Below are positions 8,451 through 17,700 of a stretch of 64,000 nt of DNA, piece after piece. This stretch comes from JAFAHD01 sp963772515. Its GTDB lineage: Bacteria; Vulcanimicrobiota; Vulcanimicrobiia; Eremiobacterales; Eremiobacteraceae. The position numbers were made by a program, and so were the translations under genes. Under the pieces are notes generated by a model, which had not been told where the DNA came from, did no database searches, and saw only the letters and a program-made list of their open reading frames with translations. The stretch's first letter is position 1. Each line of letters opens with the position of its first letter. The stretch is taken from the NCBI GenBank assembly GCA_963772515.1, contig CAVYXC010000004.1:248001-312000 (forward strand), read 5' to 3'.

Positions 8451-10829
8451 ATGTCGAGAATCGCAGCCGCCGTACTAGCCATCGCCGCGTTCGGATTGAC
8501 GTCTATCGCCGCGCGCGCAGACGGAGTGACACAGACCTCGTGGCCCCGGACCTACACGGCCAACGGCACCTCGGTCAAGGTGTACCAGCCGCAGGTGAAG
8601 TCGTGGAATAATTACACGGTGATCGACGGCCTCGCCGCCGTGGCGCTCACCCAAAGCGGTTCCAAGACTCCGGTTTACGGCACCGCCACTTTCACCGCGT
8701 ATACGGCTGCGAACTTCAGCACCGGTATCGTCACGATCACCGATCCGAGAATTACCGGCACGCATTGGCCCGATCAGAGCCAAGCCACCTCGGCCAAGCT
8801 CGACGGCCTCACGCGCAGCACCGTCCAATTGCATAACAACACGATTCCGCTCGCATCGGTCCTCGCCAGCATGCAGGCCCAAAAGGCGCTGCCCAAAGGG
8901 GTGAATCTGAACCAGCAGCCGCCCACGATCTTCTATAGCGAAAAGCCCGCGATTCTGGTGGTATTCGATGGCCAGCCGATCCTCGCGCCGATCCAAGGCA
9001 CGAGCCTGAAATACCCGGTCAACACCAATTGGAACGTCGTCTTCAACGGCGCGGACTCGCGCTATTATCTGCTCGATACCGACCGCTGGATCTCGTCGGC
9101 GAGCGCGCAAGGACCGTGGGCCCCAGCGACCGCGCCGGCGAGCTTTTCACAGATCCCGAACACCGCGGACTGGACGCAGGTGCATGCGAACCTCGGCGCG
9201 GCGGCGCCAAGCGCAAGCCAGGTGCCGGCGGTCTTCGTGAGCACGACGACGGCCGACATGATCCTCGTGGACGGCGCGCCCAAACTGACGGCGATTCCCG
9301 GCACACAGCTCACGTATGTCAGCAACACCGATAGCGCCCTGTTCCAATACACGCCGACCAAGGTGTGGTACGTGCTCCTCTCGGGGCGCTGGTTCAGCTC
9401 GTCCAGCACGAGCGGTCCGTGGTCATTCGCGACCAACTCATTGCCGGCCGATTTCGCGAAGATACCGGTGAACGGTCCGCGCGGCAGCGTGCTCGTCTCG
9501 GTTCCCAACACGCCGGCGGCGCAATACGCGGGCGCGGCCGCGGCGGCGCCGCAGATAGCGAAAGTCGATCCGACGAACGCGAGCTTCACCGCGACGTATG
9601 GTCCGGGAGCGGCGCAGTTTCAACCGATCACCGGCACATCGCTCGAGTACGCCGTCAACACGCCGGACGACATCATCAAAGTGGCGGACAACGTGTACTA
9701 TGCGTGCCAAAGCGGTGTTTGGTTCCGCGCGTCATCGCCGACTGGCCCCTGGGCAGTTGCCACGAGCGTCCCCTCGGTGATCTACACGATTCCGCCGAGC
9801 TCTCCTCTGTACGCGGACACGTACGTCTCGCTGTACGACAATCAGGGGAACACCGTCGTCGTCAACGACTACAACGTGTCGCCGGCCTACAACCCGAACA
9901 TCGGGTTGTGGTACGGCTTCACCGCCGGCTATCTCGGCGGCTACTGGGCCGGCAGCGCGTGGATGTACGGCACGGGTTACTATTATCCGCCGTATTACTA
10001 CCCTGGCGCGGTACCGATCTACTACCCGTATGCCTCGACCTATGGCGGCGGCTACTACGGCTCGTATAGCACCGCCAACGGTGCGTACGGCCATTACGCT
10101 TCGGCGTACGGCCCCTATGGCGGCGCCACAGCGCGCGCACAATATAACCCCTCGACCGGCACGTACGCACGCGGCGGTTCGGTCTACGGTCCCGACGGCG
10201 GCAGCGCCGCCGGTGGATCGTTCTACAATCCGCGTTACGGCGTATCGGGTCACACGATGCAAGAAAGCGATCCGTACGGATCGTGGGGCCACACCGCAGT
10301 CTCTACGCCGTACGGCAACGCGGCAGCCGGCCACGTGAATACGGCCAATGGCTCCGCGGCGGCGTCCGCCTCCAAATACGGCAACACGGAAGTCGCCAAG
10401 AGCGCGAACGGCGATGTGTACGCGGGTCACGACGGCAACGTGTACAGCAATCAGAACGGCTCGTGGTCGAAGTACAACGGCAGCACCAATAGCTGGTCAA
10501 ACGTCAACACGAAGCCGAACACGACATCGTCATCATCGGCCTACCATCCGACGGGCACGAGTTCAACGTCCTCTACGTATCACCCGAGTTCGAGCTCGGC
10601 GTCATCGTCGTACCATCCCACGACGACAACGAGCTCGAACGGCGAACGCTCGGTGTCGGGCGGCTTCATGGGCGGCAGCAGCGCGAGCAGCAGCTACCAT
10701 CCGTCGAGCTCGACCATGGACAGCCTGAATCGCGATGCGGGAGCGCGTGATGCCGGCTCGAGCGGCTTCCACGGCTACAACGGCGGTGGCGGCTTCCACG
10801 GCGGTGGCGGGGGCTTCCACGGCCGCTAG
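8451..10829 (+). CDS. Large exported protein with three tandem repeats and a Tyr/Gly/Ser-rich tail
   Basis: 792 residues; ATG 8451 is preceded by AAGGAGA (8438-8444). Signal peptide ends near AARA. Residues about 150-460 hold three repeats of 90-100 residues, each with a P-I-x-G-T-x-L-x-Y-x-x-N-T core, then a Tyr-rich strand, W-(I/F)-S/R-S-(S/A) and GPW; these are at about nucleotides 8970-9120, 9270-9430 and 9620-9760. From residue 500 the chain becomes Tyr/Gly-rich (YYPPYYYPG), then Ser/Thr-rich with repeated YHP triplets, and ends in FHGGGGGFHGR. The layout suggests a surface or envelope-associated protein. No catalytic motif seen. Confidence 0.7.
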   Translation: MSRIAAAVLAIAAFGLTSIAARADGVTQTSWPRTYTANGTSVKVYQPQVKSWNNYTVIDGLAAVALTQSGSKTPVYGTATFTAYTAANFSTGIVTITDPRITGTHWPDQSQATSAKLDGLTRSTVQLHNNTIPLASVLASMQAQKALPKGVNLNQQPPTIFYSEKPAILVVFDGQPILAPIQGTSLKYPVNTNWNVVFNGADSRYYLLDTDRWISSASAQGPWAPATAPASFSQIPNTADWTQVHANLGAAAPSASQVPAVFVSTTTADMILVDGAPKLTAIPGTQLTYVSNTDSALFQYTPTKVWYVLLSGRWFSSSSTSGPWSFATNSLPADFAKIPVNGPRGSVLVSVPNTPAAQYAGAAAAAPQIAKVDPTNASFTATYGPGAAQFQPITGTSLEYAVNTPDDIIKVADNVYYACQSGVWFRASSPTGPWAVATSVPSVIYTIPPSSPLYADTYVSLYDNQGNTVVVNDYNVSPAYNPNIGLWYGFTAGYLGGYWAGSAWMYGTGYYYPPYYYPGAVPIYYPYASTYGGGYYGSYSTANGAYGHYASAYGPYGGATARAQYNPSTGTYARGGSVYGPDGGSAAGGSFYNPRYGVSGHTMQESDPYGSWGHTAVSTPYGNAAAGHVNTANGSAAASASKYGNTEVAKSANGDVYAGHDGNVYSNQNGSWSKYNGSTNSWSNVNTKPNTTSSSSAYHPTGTSSTSSTYHPSSSSASSSYHPTTTTSSNGERSVSGGFMGGSSASSSYHPSSSTMDSLNRDAGARDAGSSGFHGYNGGGGFHGGGGGFHGR

Positions 10830-10857
10830 AAACCGACAAGGCCTAAAAGGAACGTAT

Positions 10858-10881
10858 GGAGCGGTCGAATTTATTCGACCG
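10858..10881. repeat. Dispersed 24-bp palindrome, copy 3 (spacer)
   Basis: Identical to the copy at 2318-2341, with the same arms CGGTCGAAT and ATTCGACCG. It lies between the large repeat protein and the next exported protein. Confidence 0.9.
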
Positions 10882-10918
10882 CTTCTCGCGACTCAAAGAC
10901 GGAAAAGGGGGTTCGTGA

Positions 10919-11605
10919 ATGATTCGATCAGGCGTGACTGCCTGGAACTTGCTCGCGCTCATCCTATTTTCGACGTCCGCCGCGTTCGCCGACAACGCGC
11001 AGCTGCAAGCGCGTGTCACCGAGATCAAGCAAGCGATCGCCAACAACAAAGCACTTATCGCGCAGTACACCTGGCAACAGACCGAGACGATCTCGGTCAG
11101 AGGCGACAGCAAGGATCAGGAACAGTACCAGGTGCAGATCGGTCCGGACGGCAAGCCGCAGAAGTCTTTAGAGTCCGCGCCCCCGCCAGCCGGGCGTCCG
11201 CACGGAATCAAGCACCACATCGAGCAGAATTACGCTGACTATGCCAAACAGATCGGCGCGCTCGCGCAAAGCTACGCCCAGCCCGATCCTGGCAAGCTGC
11301 AATCGCTGTACCAACAGGGTCAGGTCGTCCTCGGATCCGGCGGCGCCCCGAACACGGTCTCCCTTATCATCCACAACTACGTCAAGTCGGGTGATTCGGT
11401 GACCTTGGTGTTCAATCGTGCGCAGAAGGCCATCGTCAGCCTGAACGTGGCGACGTACTTGAGCAGCCCATCGGATGCGGTAACGATTGCGGCTGCGTTC
11501 GGGCAGCTCGGAGACGGCACGAACTACGTTGCGAACCTCACCGTCAACGGTTCCAGCAAATCGTTGACCGTTCAGGATGTGAACTCGAATTTCCAGAAGC
11601 GCTAA
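10919..11605 (+). CDS. Small exported protein of unknown function
   Basis: 228 residues; ATG 10919 is preceded by AAAAGGGGG. A signal peptide ends near STSAAFA. The next stretch, DNAQLQARVTEIKQAIANNK, is a likely amphipathic helix. The middle is Pro/Lys-rich, and the C-terminal half has strand-rich segments such as VTLVFNRAQKAIVSLNV. It is the last gene of a run of four exported proteins on the plus strand. No family recognised. Confidence 0.65.
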   Translation: MIRSGVTAWNLLALILFSTSAAFADNAQLQARVTEIKQAIANNKALIAQYTWQQTETISVRGDSKDQEQYQVQIGPDGKPQKSLESAPPPAGRPHGIKHHIEQNYADYAKQIGALAQSYAQPDPGKLQSLYQQGQVVLGSGGAPNTVSLIIHNYVKSGDSVTLVFNRAQKAIVSLNVATYLSSPSDAVTIAAAFGQLGDGTNYVANLTVNGSSKSLTVQDVNSNFQKR

Positions 11606-11611
11606 GAGCGC

Positions 11612-11640
11612 TTGAAGGACCGATAGCGGTTTGCTATAAT
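11612..11640 (+). promoter_or_regulatory. Sigma70-type promoter of tRNA-Asn
   Basis: TTGAAG at 11612-11617 and a perfect TATAAT at 11635-11640, spaced by 17 bases. The tRNA begins 32 bases after the -10 box. Confidence 0.85.
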
Positions 11641-11672
11641 GCTTGAGTTGCCCGGGTCCGGGCAGCCAGCAT

Positions 11673-11745
11673 TCCCCGATAGCTCAGCTGGTAGAGCGTC
11701 TGACTGTTAATCAGAATGTCGTTGGTTCGAGTCCAACTCGGGGAG
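11673..11745 (+). tRNA. tRNA-Asn (anticodon GTT)
   Basis: 73 nt cloverleaf. The acceptor arms TCCCCGA and TCGGGGA pair fully, the D arm is GCTC..GAGC, the anticodon stem TCTGA/TCAGA encloses CTGTTAA, and the T arm has GGTTCGAGTCC. The CCA end is not encoded. It is the attachment site for the elements downstream: its 3' half from the anticodon stem recurs three times. Confidence 0.97.
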
Positions 11746-11766
11746 CATTGATTCTACAAGCCAAAG

Positions 11767-11800
11767 CGCCGATTCCGTAAGGGGTCGGCGTTCTTCTTTA
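11767..11800 (+). terminator. Terminator after tRNA-Asn
   Basis: CGCCGATTCC and GGGGTCGGCG pair around GTAA, followed by TTCTTCTTT. Related hairpins follow each of the three tRNA 3'-half copies. Confidence 0.8.
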
Positions 11801-11850
11801 CATTTTCGTTCGTTCGCGATCGTGCGAGATTGTTCGCAGCAGTCCGCTAG

Positions 11851-11872
11851 TTAGGGTGCACTTAGGGTGCAC
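11851..11872. repeat. Tandem TTAGGGTGCAC pair at left end of element 1
   Basis: Two perfect tandem copies of TTAGGGTGCAC; each contains the palindrome GTGCAC. A related pair lies at 12312-12334 near the other end of the same 0.6-kb element. This placement suits recombinase arm-binding sites, or an operator for the small XRE gene that starts 5 bases later. Confidence 0.6.
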
Positions 11873-11876
11873 AACT

Positions 11877-12032
11877 TTGCGGCTTGGAAAGACTACACTT
11901 CGCGTCCTGGCGCGAGTCTCGCAAGCGGAGGTAGCTGCCGAGATCGGGATCAACGAGTGGCGCCTTAGGGTCATTGAGCGAGGTCGATCGCGACCTTCAG
12001 GAGCCGCGATTTCCAGGGCCGCCGCGGAGTAA
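11877..12032 (+). CDS. Tiny XRE-type helix-turn-helix protein
   Basis: A 51-codon reading frame from TTG 11877. Residues about 14-42 read SQAEVAAEIGINEWRLRVIE followed by RGRSRPS, the standard XRE pattern (SQxxLAxxxGxxxxxxxxxExGxxxPS). No longer frame exists upstream. It is the only gene-like content of the 0.6-kb element 1 and could be an excisionase-like or immunity regulator. The weak start makes expression uncertain, and it may be the surviving piece of a longer gene. Confidence 0.5.
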   Translation: MRLGKTTLRVLARVSQAEVAAEIGINEWRLRVIERGRSRPSGAAISRAAAE

Positions 12033-12372
12033 AGATGGGGAGACCTTCAAAACCCGAATCTCTCCACTTATCAGTGGGGACATAATGGGGATACCGTCAA
12101 TGACTCTGAAGCCTTCCTCTACTGGTCGATAGCTTGAGGGAACAGCATATCCAGGAGTTCATTAGGTGTCGCGCCGATCAAGACTCGACATTTGAGGCGG
12201 CCGACTATGGTAGTCGAGCTGACCTGAGGTGGTGATTTCGGACAGGTGGAAACCCTGAGCTCCGGGCCCTTTGCGCGTCGCCAGCTTTGCCATCACCGCA
12301 CTAAGTGCCGGATAAGGTGCACGTTAGGGTGCACGAACGAGCGCAAACCCTCATCATACAAGGATAGTGCTG
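12033..12372. other. Remnant DNA at right end of element 1, no gene
   Basis: No open frame with family resemblance. It holds a degenerate hairpin around 12195-12220 (CGGCCGACTA/TAGTCGAGCTG), a GGTGCAC pair at 12312-12334, and a 27-bp motif at 12344-12370. That motif recurs with three mismatches at 27306-27332 immediately before another tRNA 3'-half copy. I read it as the right end of a decayed integrated element. Confidence 0.6.
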
Positions 12373-12418
12373 CTGACTGTTAATCAGAAAGTCGTTGGTT
12401 CGAGTCCAACTCGGGGAG
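12373..12418 (+). repeat. att copy 2: 3' half of tRNA-Asn
   Basis: Repeats the tRNA from the 3' part of the anticodon arm to the discriminator base (matches 11700-11745), with one change at 12390. There is no 5' half, so it is not a functional tRNA. Similarity continues about 100 bases further, through the terminator hairpin at 12436-12467. Confidence 0.92.
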
Positions 12419-12435
12419 CATCGATTCTACAAGCG

Positions 12436-12474
12436 AAAGCGCCGATTCCAAAAAGGGTCGGCGCTTTTCTTTAT
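12436..12474 (+). terminator. Terminator-like hairpin following att copy 2
   Basis: AAAGCGCCGA pairs with TCGGCGCTTT, followed by TCTTTAT. It is the homologue of the tRNA-Asn terminator carried along with the att segment. Confidence 0.75.
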
Positions 12475-12575
12475 ATTTTCGTCCGTCCATAATCCTCCGG
12501 GATTGTTCGCTGAAGTCCGCTGCAACTTGTGTCAAACGAAGACCCTCGAAGTTTCACTAATGAGAGTCCGGCGGG

Positions 12576-12857
12576 CGCTTCACCAGCAACAAGCGTCCCT
12601 CTTGGGACGGTTTCGTACGCGTGTTCGTTGACGCGCGCGCGCAAGCGTCTATTATAGATACCTAGCAGGATGGATGTACGGAACAGGCAAGAGGCCGACG
12701 GCCAGTGGCTGTGCCCGCGACTTGGGATGACAATATGAAACGTCGCAAGCCTGAAAAGTTTTGCCTTAATCGTCGCCGTCTTGTTAACGCTGCCGCCATG
12801 ACCATTGCGGGCGCTTTAGTCCGCGATATATGGCTGCGCCCGATCGAATAAGGCGAC
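12576..12857 (+). repeat. Truncated duplicate of the epoxide hydrolase leader
   Basis: About 280 bases matching 20468-20786, which covers the upstream region and first 40 codons of the epoxide hydrolase gene. The copy at 20.5 kb has an extra insertion of about 40 bases near 20586. A possible promoter lies inside (TTGACG 12628-12633, TATTAT 12650-12655, 16-base spacing). Confidence 0.85.
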
Positions 12858-12866
12858 AACGCATTT
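12735..12866 (+). pseudogene. 5' fragment of an epoxide hydrolase gene
   Basis: ATG 12735 starts MKRRKPEKFCLNRRRLVNAA, nearly the Tat leader of the intact gene at 20665-22035. A small indel after codon 27 shifts the frame into a stop, and no catalytic domain follows. A VOC gene begins 27 bases later. It is a leftover of a duplication or of an exchange that replaced the hydrolase body. Confidence 0.8.
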
Positions 12867-12893
12867 AGACTATAACTGCGATTGGAGAGATCA

Positions 12894-13346
12894 ATGCACG
12901 AAGTACGAGTCGACCAGGTGAACTATGACATGCCACCGCAGGAGGGGTTTACTATCGCACACTTTCTGACCGTGGCCGACCTCAAGCGATCCGCCGAATT
13001 CTACAAAACGGTCTTTGGCGGAGAAATTGTGAGCATGGGCGACGGAGACGCACCGCCGTACATCAAAATCGCCAACACGTGGCTCATTATCAACCTTGGG
13101 GGCGGTCCGACTCCCGACAAACCGACGGTGACGCTCCGGCCCCCTCCCGATCCCAATGAGATCAGTAGCTTCATGAATATCCGCGTTGCGGACATTCAAG
13201 CATGCTATGAGCTATGGAAGAGTCGGGGAGCGACGTTTCTCACGGAACCTCTCGACAAGTACGGCGAGACGCGATGCTACATCCGCGATCCTGACGGTTA
13301 CATCATCGAAGTCGGGCAAAGCAAACCTGGCTTCGCTTATGGCTAA
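12894..13346 (+). CDS. VOC (glyoxalase/bleomycin-resistance fold) protein, paralog 1
   Basis: 150 residues; ATG 12894 is preceded by GGAGAG. It shows a single VOC domain: HFLTVADLKRSAEFYKTVFG near residue 23 with the first metal-ligand position, and CYIRDPDGYIIEVGQS at the end with the distal Glu. It shares about two thirds of its residues with the proteins at 13578-14015 and 22955-23401, including the unusual IANTWLI and GGGPTxDKPxxTL blocks. Substrate unknown; a dioxygenase, lyase or binding role is possible. Confidence 0.85.
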   Translation: MHEVRVDQVNYDMPPQEGFTIAHFLTVADLKRSAEFYKTVFGGEIVSMGDGDAPPYIKIANTWLIINLGGGPTPDKPTVTLRPPPDPNEISSFMNIRVADIQACYELWKSRGATFLTEPLDKYGETRCYIRDPDGYIIEVGQSKPGFAYG

Positions 13347-13577
13347 AGAAAAAGTTGCAGTGATAACGGGGAAACGCTCTTCGCAGCGCTAGCACTACTC
13401 TTGGCACTCGGTGGTCCGGGAACGTTCTCCGCCGACGCAGCGTTTTGCACGGATGTTTGATCGCGCCTGGTTGCGGTATCTTTGCCTGCCCGTTGCACTA
13501 GCCGCCGCCGCGTACGTGCTTTCGCAAAGAAAAAGCTCGTCATAGGCAAGGGCTCGGCTGGTGCCAATGCGTTGCGC
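13347..13577. other. Spacer between convergent VOC genes
   Basis: 231 bases with no supported gene. The open frame crossing 13482-13772 is the opposite strand of the next VOC gene. Confidence 0.6.
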
Positions 13578-14015
13578 CTACTTGCTTTGTCCTACTTCTA
13601 TGATATAGCCGTCTGGGTCGCGTATGTAGCAGCGGAACTCAAAACCATGATCTTTCGGTTCGGTGAGAAATTGCGCTCCTCTGTTCCGCCATTGCTCGTA
13701 ACAGGATTGAATGTCGGCAACGCGGATGTTTATAAAGCTGCTGACTTCATCGGGATTTGTAGGCGCCCTTAGCGTAATGTTAGGTTTGTCGTCCGTCGGA
13801 CCGCCGCCAACATAGACAATGATCCAGGTATTTGCAATTTGAATGAAGACTCGCCCGCTCAGAGGCACACCTCTGTCCGTTATGCGCGCTCCGAACACCT
13901 TTTCGTAAAATGATGCCGACCGATCGATGTCGGCAACGGTGAGGAAGTACGCGACTGTGAAGCCTTCCGACGGTGGCATCTGATAGTTCTTCGAATCGAC
14001 TCGAACATCGCTCAT
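13578..14015 (-). CDS. VOC protein, paralog 2
   Basis: 145 residues, opposite in orientation to paralog 1. It has the same order of blocks: YFLTVADIDRSASFYEKVFG, IANTWIIVYVGGGPTDDKP, VSSFINIRVADIQSCYEQW and CYIRDPDGYIIEVGQSK. The metal-ligand positions of the fold are kept. Its presence as an inverted paralog 230 bases from paralog 1 points to local duplication and inversion in the element. Substrate unknown. Confidence 0.85.
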   Translation of the reverse strand: MSDVRVDSKNYQMPPSEGFTVAYFLTVADIDRSASFYEKVFGARITDRGVPLSGRVFIQIANTWIIVYVGGGPTDDKPNITLRAPTNPDEVSSFINIRVADIQSCYEQWRNRGAQFLTEPKDHGFEFRCYIRDPDGYIIEVGQSK

Positions 14016-14089
14016 GGGGACATTTTACCTGCCAAGGAATAAAGTAGGATTTTACCGGTGCCGCCCGGCGCGCCCGCGCAGCAGACGAA

Positions 14090-14464
14090 TCAATCCGACT
14101 CCATTCGCTCGACCCATTGCGAACGCCACGCTGCCGGAGCAAGCGGTTCGGCGAAGTACTGCGTTTCGTGGAATACTTTGTCTCCTCGAAACTCGTGGAT
14201 GTTCACCGTATACCAAGGCTTTCCGTCGTACATGATAACGACCTCGCTTACCCAAACGGGCCCGCTGCCCATTATCCGCCGCACTTTAGAAATGCTCGGG
14301 TGATCTGGGTCTGCGGAGCGCTGAGCGACCAGGTTTGCGCGGCCGCGTATTCGTTCGCCCGATTGAGGGAAGTCACAAATGACGTCCTGCTCGTAGATGT
14401 CACCTGAAGTGGGTTTCGCCCAGCGCTGCTCGAGCATCGAGATCCGAATAGCGGATTCGTCCAT
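14090..14464 (-). CDS. SnoaL-like (NTF2-fold) small protein
   Basis: 124 residues from ATG 14464, preceded by GAGGAG. It begins MDESAIRISMLEQRWAKPTS; the middle has the DVICDFPQSGERIRGRANL stretch typical of SnoaL-like proteins that take a small hydrophobic ligand, and the C-terminus carries the strand-rich WVSEVVIMYDGKPWYTVNI. A longer in-frame extension to 14548 runs into a hydrolase gene fragment in another frame, so it was rejected. Substrate unknown. Confidence 0.7.
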   Translation of the reverse strand: MDESAIRISMLEQRWAKPTSGDIYEQDVICDFPQSGERIRGRANLVAQRSADPDHPSISKVRRIMGSGPVWVSEVVIMYDGKPWYTVNIHEFRGDKVFHETQYFAEPLAPAAWRSQWVERMESD

Positions 14465-14497
14465 AAAGCACTCCTCGATACGACATTGTACCTCGTG

Positions 14498-14585
14498 CGA
14501 AGCCGTGGAGCAACAAAAGGGGCGGTTGCCCCCGTGTACCGGCTTCACGGTAGAAGACGAACGGCCGTTCCGTCATGAGGTCCGC
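14498..14585 (-). pseudogene. Fragment of an alpha/beta hydrolase N-terminus
   Basis: On the minus strand this reads VFYREAGTRGQPPLLLLHGF, matching residues 21-40 of the intact hydrolase at 23475-24350 (VFYREAGTQGQPVLLLLHGF). The rest of the gene is absent. It is a second scar of gene duplication in this element. Confidence 0.75.
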
Positions 14586-14712
14586 TTGCTTCGGCTACGT
14601 TCGCGCGCTGTGTCGTGTTGGCCATCGCGATAGGAGACCGCGAACCCTACAAGAATTGTCGTGTATCTTTCAAACAGGGTGGTGTCACCCAAGTTGCTCG
14701 GGTTTCTCGTGA

Positions 14713-14728
14713 CGGGGGATCTGTAATG
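14713..14728 (+). promoter_or_regulatory. Ribosome site deciding the fdhA start
   Basis: CGGGGGA lies about 6 bases before ATG 14726. This start gives MATVSRRGFLK, placing the twin-arginine motif at residues 6-7; the frame stays open further upstream (to 14615) but without a ribosome site. Confidence 0.65.
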
Positions 14729-17700
14729 GCAACAGTATCGCGCCGCGGCTTTCTCAAACTCGCGGCCGTGGGCGCCGGAGCGATCGGCGCATCCGAACTC
14801 GGCTTCGATCTGGCCAAGGCGATCCAACTACGGCAGCAACTACGCATCGCTGGCGCGACGGAATCGCATTCCGTGTGCCCGTATTGCGCGGTTGGCTGCT
14901 CGCTGATCGCCTACACACGAAAGAACGCAGACGGTACGACCGATCTGTTGCAGATCGAAGGCGATCCCGACAGCCCGGTCAACGAAGGCCGGTTATGTCC
15001 AAAGGGTGCGACCGCACTGCAACTGGCCACCTCAAACCGGCGCGTCGAGCAGCCGCAGTATCGCGGCCCGGGAGAGACGAGCTGGCGCCAGGTCTCGTGG
15101 GATTTCGTCCTCGACAAGATCGCGCAAAACGTCAAAGCGACGCGCGACCGGACGTTTGTCACCATCGATAAGAAGGGCAACACCGTCAACCGCTGCGATG
15201 GCATCGCCTTCGCCGGCGGGGCAACGTTTAGCAACGAGGAGGGCTACCTCGCCGCAAAAGTCGCGCGCGGTCTCGGTCTCGTCTACCTGGAGCAGCAGGC
15301 CAGGGTCTGACACGGCCCCACGGTGGTCAGTTTGGCCGCCACATTCGGTCGAGGGGCGATGACGAACCACTGGCGCGACATCAAGAACGCCGACGTCATA
15401 CTTATCAACGGAGCGAATCCGGCAGAAGCGCACCCGGTCGGGTTCCAATGGTTCATCCATGCGAAGCTCGACCCGACCAAGGGTCCGGGCAACGGCGGCG
15501 GCGCGAAGCTCATCCACGCTGATCCGCGCTTCTCGCGCACGTCAGCCGTGTGCGACATCTACGCGCGCATTCGCACCGGCACCGACGTCGCGTATTTCGG
15601 CGGACTGATCAATTACGTTCTGCGAAATAATCTGTATCATGCCGAGTACGTCCAGAATTACACCAATGCGTCGTTCATCGTCAAGGAAGGCTACGATTTC
15701 AAGGAGGGACTGTTCTCGGGATACGATCCGAAAAAGCGATCGTATAAGACCGACACGTGGGCGTACGAAACTGATGCGAGCGGGTTTGCGAATCGCGACA
15801 ACACGCTGCACAACCCGCGTTGCGTGTTCCAGCTTATCAAACAGCATTATTCGCGCTACACGCCGGAAATGGTCTCGTCGATCACCGGTATTCCGACCGA
15901 CCAGTTCCTGCGGATCGCGCAGATCGTCGGCCAGATGGGTCGCCCGGACAAGGTGATGACGATCGTCTACGCCGTCGGCCTCACGCACCACACGACCGGC
16001 ACGCAGCTCATCCGCTCGGGTTCGGTGCTGCAGCTCATGCTCGGCAACATCGGCCGGCCGGGCGGCGGCATGAACGCCGAGCGCGGCCATGCCAACATCC
16101 AAGGCAACACGGACAACGCGATCTCGTGGGATATCCTGCCGGGATACCTCGGGGTCCCCAAGCCGGGCCAGACGAGCATCGCCGACTACGTCGATCAGAC
16201 TGCGGCGAAAAAGCTCGACCCGAATTCTTGGAATTTCTTCGGCACGAATTACGGCAAGTTCATGACAAGCTTGCTCAAATCGTGGTTCGGCGACGCCTCG
16301 ACCAAAGACAACGATTTTGGCTTCGACTGGCTGCCCAAGCCCGACGGCAACTCGTCCTGGCTGACCATCTTCGACCAGGCGCTGCAGCATAAGATGGAGG
16401 GGCTGTTCCTGTCCGGCATGACCGCTGCAAGCATCGGGCCGGATTCAAACCAAGTGATGCAAGCGCTGTCGAACCTCAAGTGGCTCGTCGTCATGGATCC
16501 GTTCCCGACGACGAGTTCCGAGTTCTGGCATGCGCCCGGCATCGACTCGGCCAGCGTGCAGACTGAGGTCTTTCATTTGCCGGCCACGCACTGGATCGAA
16601 AAAGAAGGTGCGTTCACCAACAGCGGCCGCTGGGTGCAATGGAAAGACCGAGTGATTCCCCCGCAGGGTCAGTCGCGCGACGATCAATGGATCCTCGCCG
16701 ATCTCTTCCACAGAGTGCGCGCGCTCTATCAACAGCACGGCGGCAAATTCCCGGACCCTGTGCTGCACCTGACGATGGCTTACAAGGATCCGCAGAAGCC
16801 GACGCTCGACGAGCTTGCGATGGAGATGAACGGCTTCGACTTGACGTCGGGCAAGCGCATGGCCACCTTCGCCAAGCTTCTCGATGATGGCACGACGGCG
16901 GCCGGCAACTGGATCTACACCGGCATGTATCCGCCCGGCAAAGGTAACCTGGCCAAACGCCGCATGGGGGTGCAGGATCCGGCCAAGAACGACCCGACCG
17001 GCATGGGCTTTTACCCGAATTGGGCGTGGAGCTGGCCGCTGAATCGCCGCGTCCTCTACAATCGCGCGTCGGCCGATCTTGAGGGCAAGCCGTGGGATCC
17101 GAAGCGCCCGGGCATCCAGTGGAACGGCGAGATGTGGGTCGGCGACGTGCCGGACTACCCGCCGAAGATGAGCCCGACGGACCCGAAAGCGTGGCTGCCG
17201 TTCATCATGACCGGCGAGGGCGTCGGACGGATGTTCAGCAATTCGCTGACGGACGGACCGATTCCCGAGCACTACGAACCGATCGAATCGCCGATCGTCA
17301 ATCCGCTGCATCCGATGGTCTCCGCTGATCCGGTGGCCTACCTGTATGACGAGGAGGCCGGACGGCCCAACCGCTTCGGCACGGTCGCCGAATACCCGAT
17401 CGTCGCGACGACGTACCGGCTCACCGAGCACGAGCACTACATCACGCAACAGGTGCCGCTGCTGGTCGAACTCCAGCCCGAAGCATTCGTCGAGCTGCCG
17501 GTCGACCTCGCGGCAGAGAAGGGCGTTAAGAACGGCGACATGGTGCGCGTACGATCGGCACGCGGCAAAGTCGAAGCGGTCGCGCTTGTCTCCAAGCGGC
17601 TCGGTCATGTGATGGTCGGCGGCAAGAAGGTCTATCAGATCGGCATTCCGATCCACTGGGGCTACGTCGGAATCGCGGCGGAGCTGTATCCCGAAAAATC

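Noticed and set aside
10030..10820. Repeats in the Tyr/Ser/Gly tail region as a CRISPR or satellite array
   Set aside because: The repeats are short, irregular and follow codon triplets of the protein; no fixed spacer length.
12195..12220. Further copy of the 24-bp palindrome inside element 1
   Set aside because: Arms are imperfect and the centre differs; too degenerate to assign to the family.
12373..12418. Additional tRNA-Asn genes at att copies 2 to 4
   Set aside because: Each lacks the 5' half (acceptor and D arm), so no cloverleaf can form.
12395..12631. 78-residue open frame across att copy 2
   Set aside because: It begins inside a tRNA 3'-half copy and runs through a terminator hairpin; no family resemblance.
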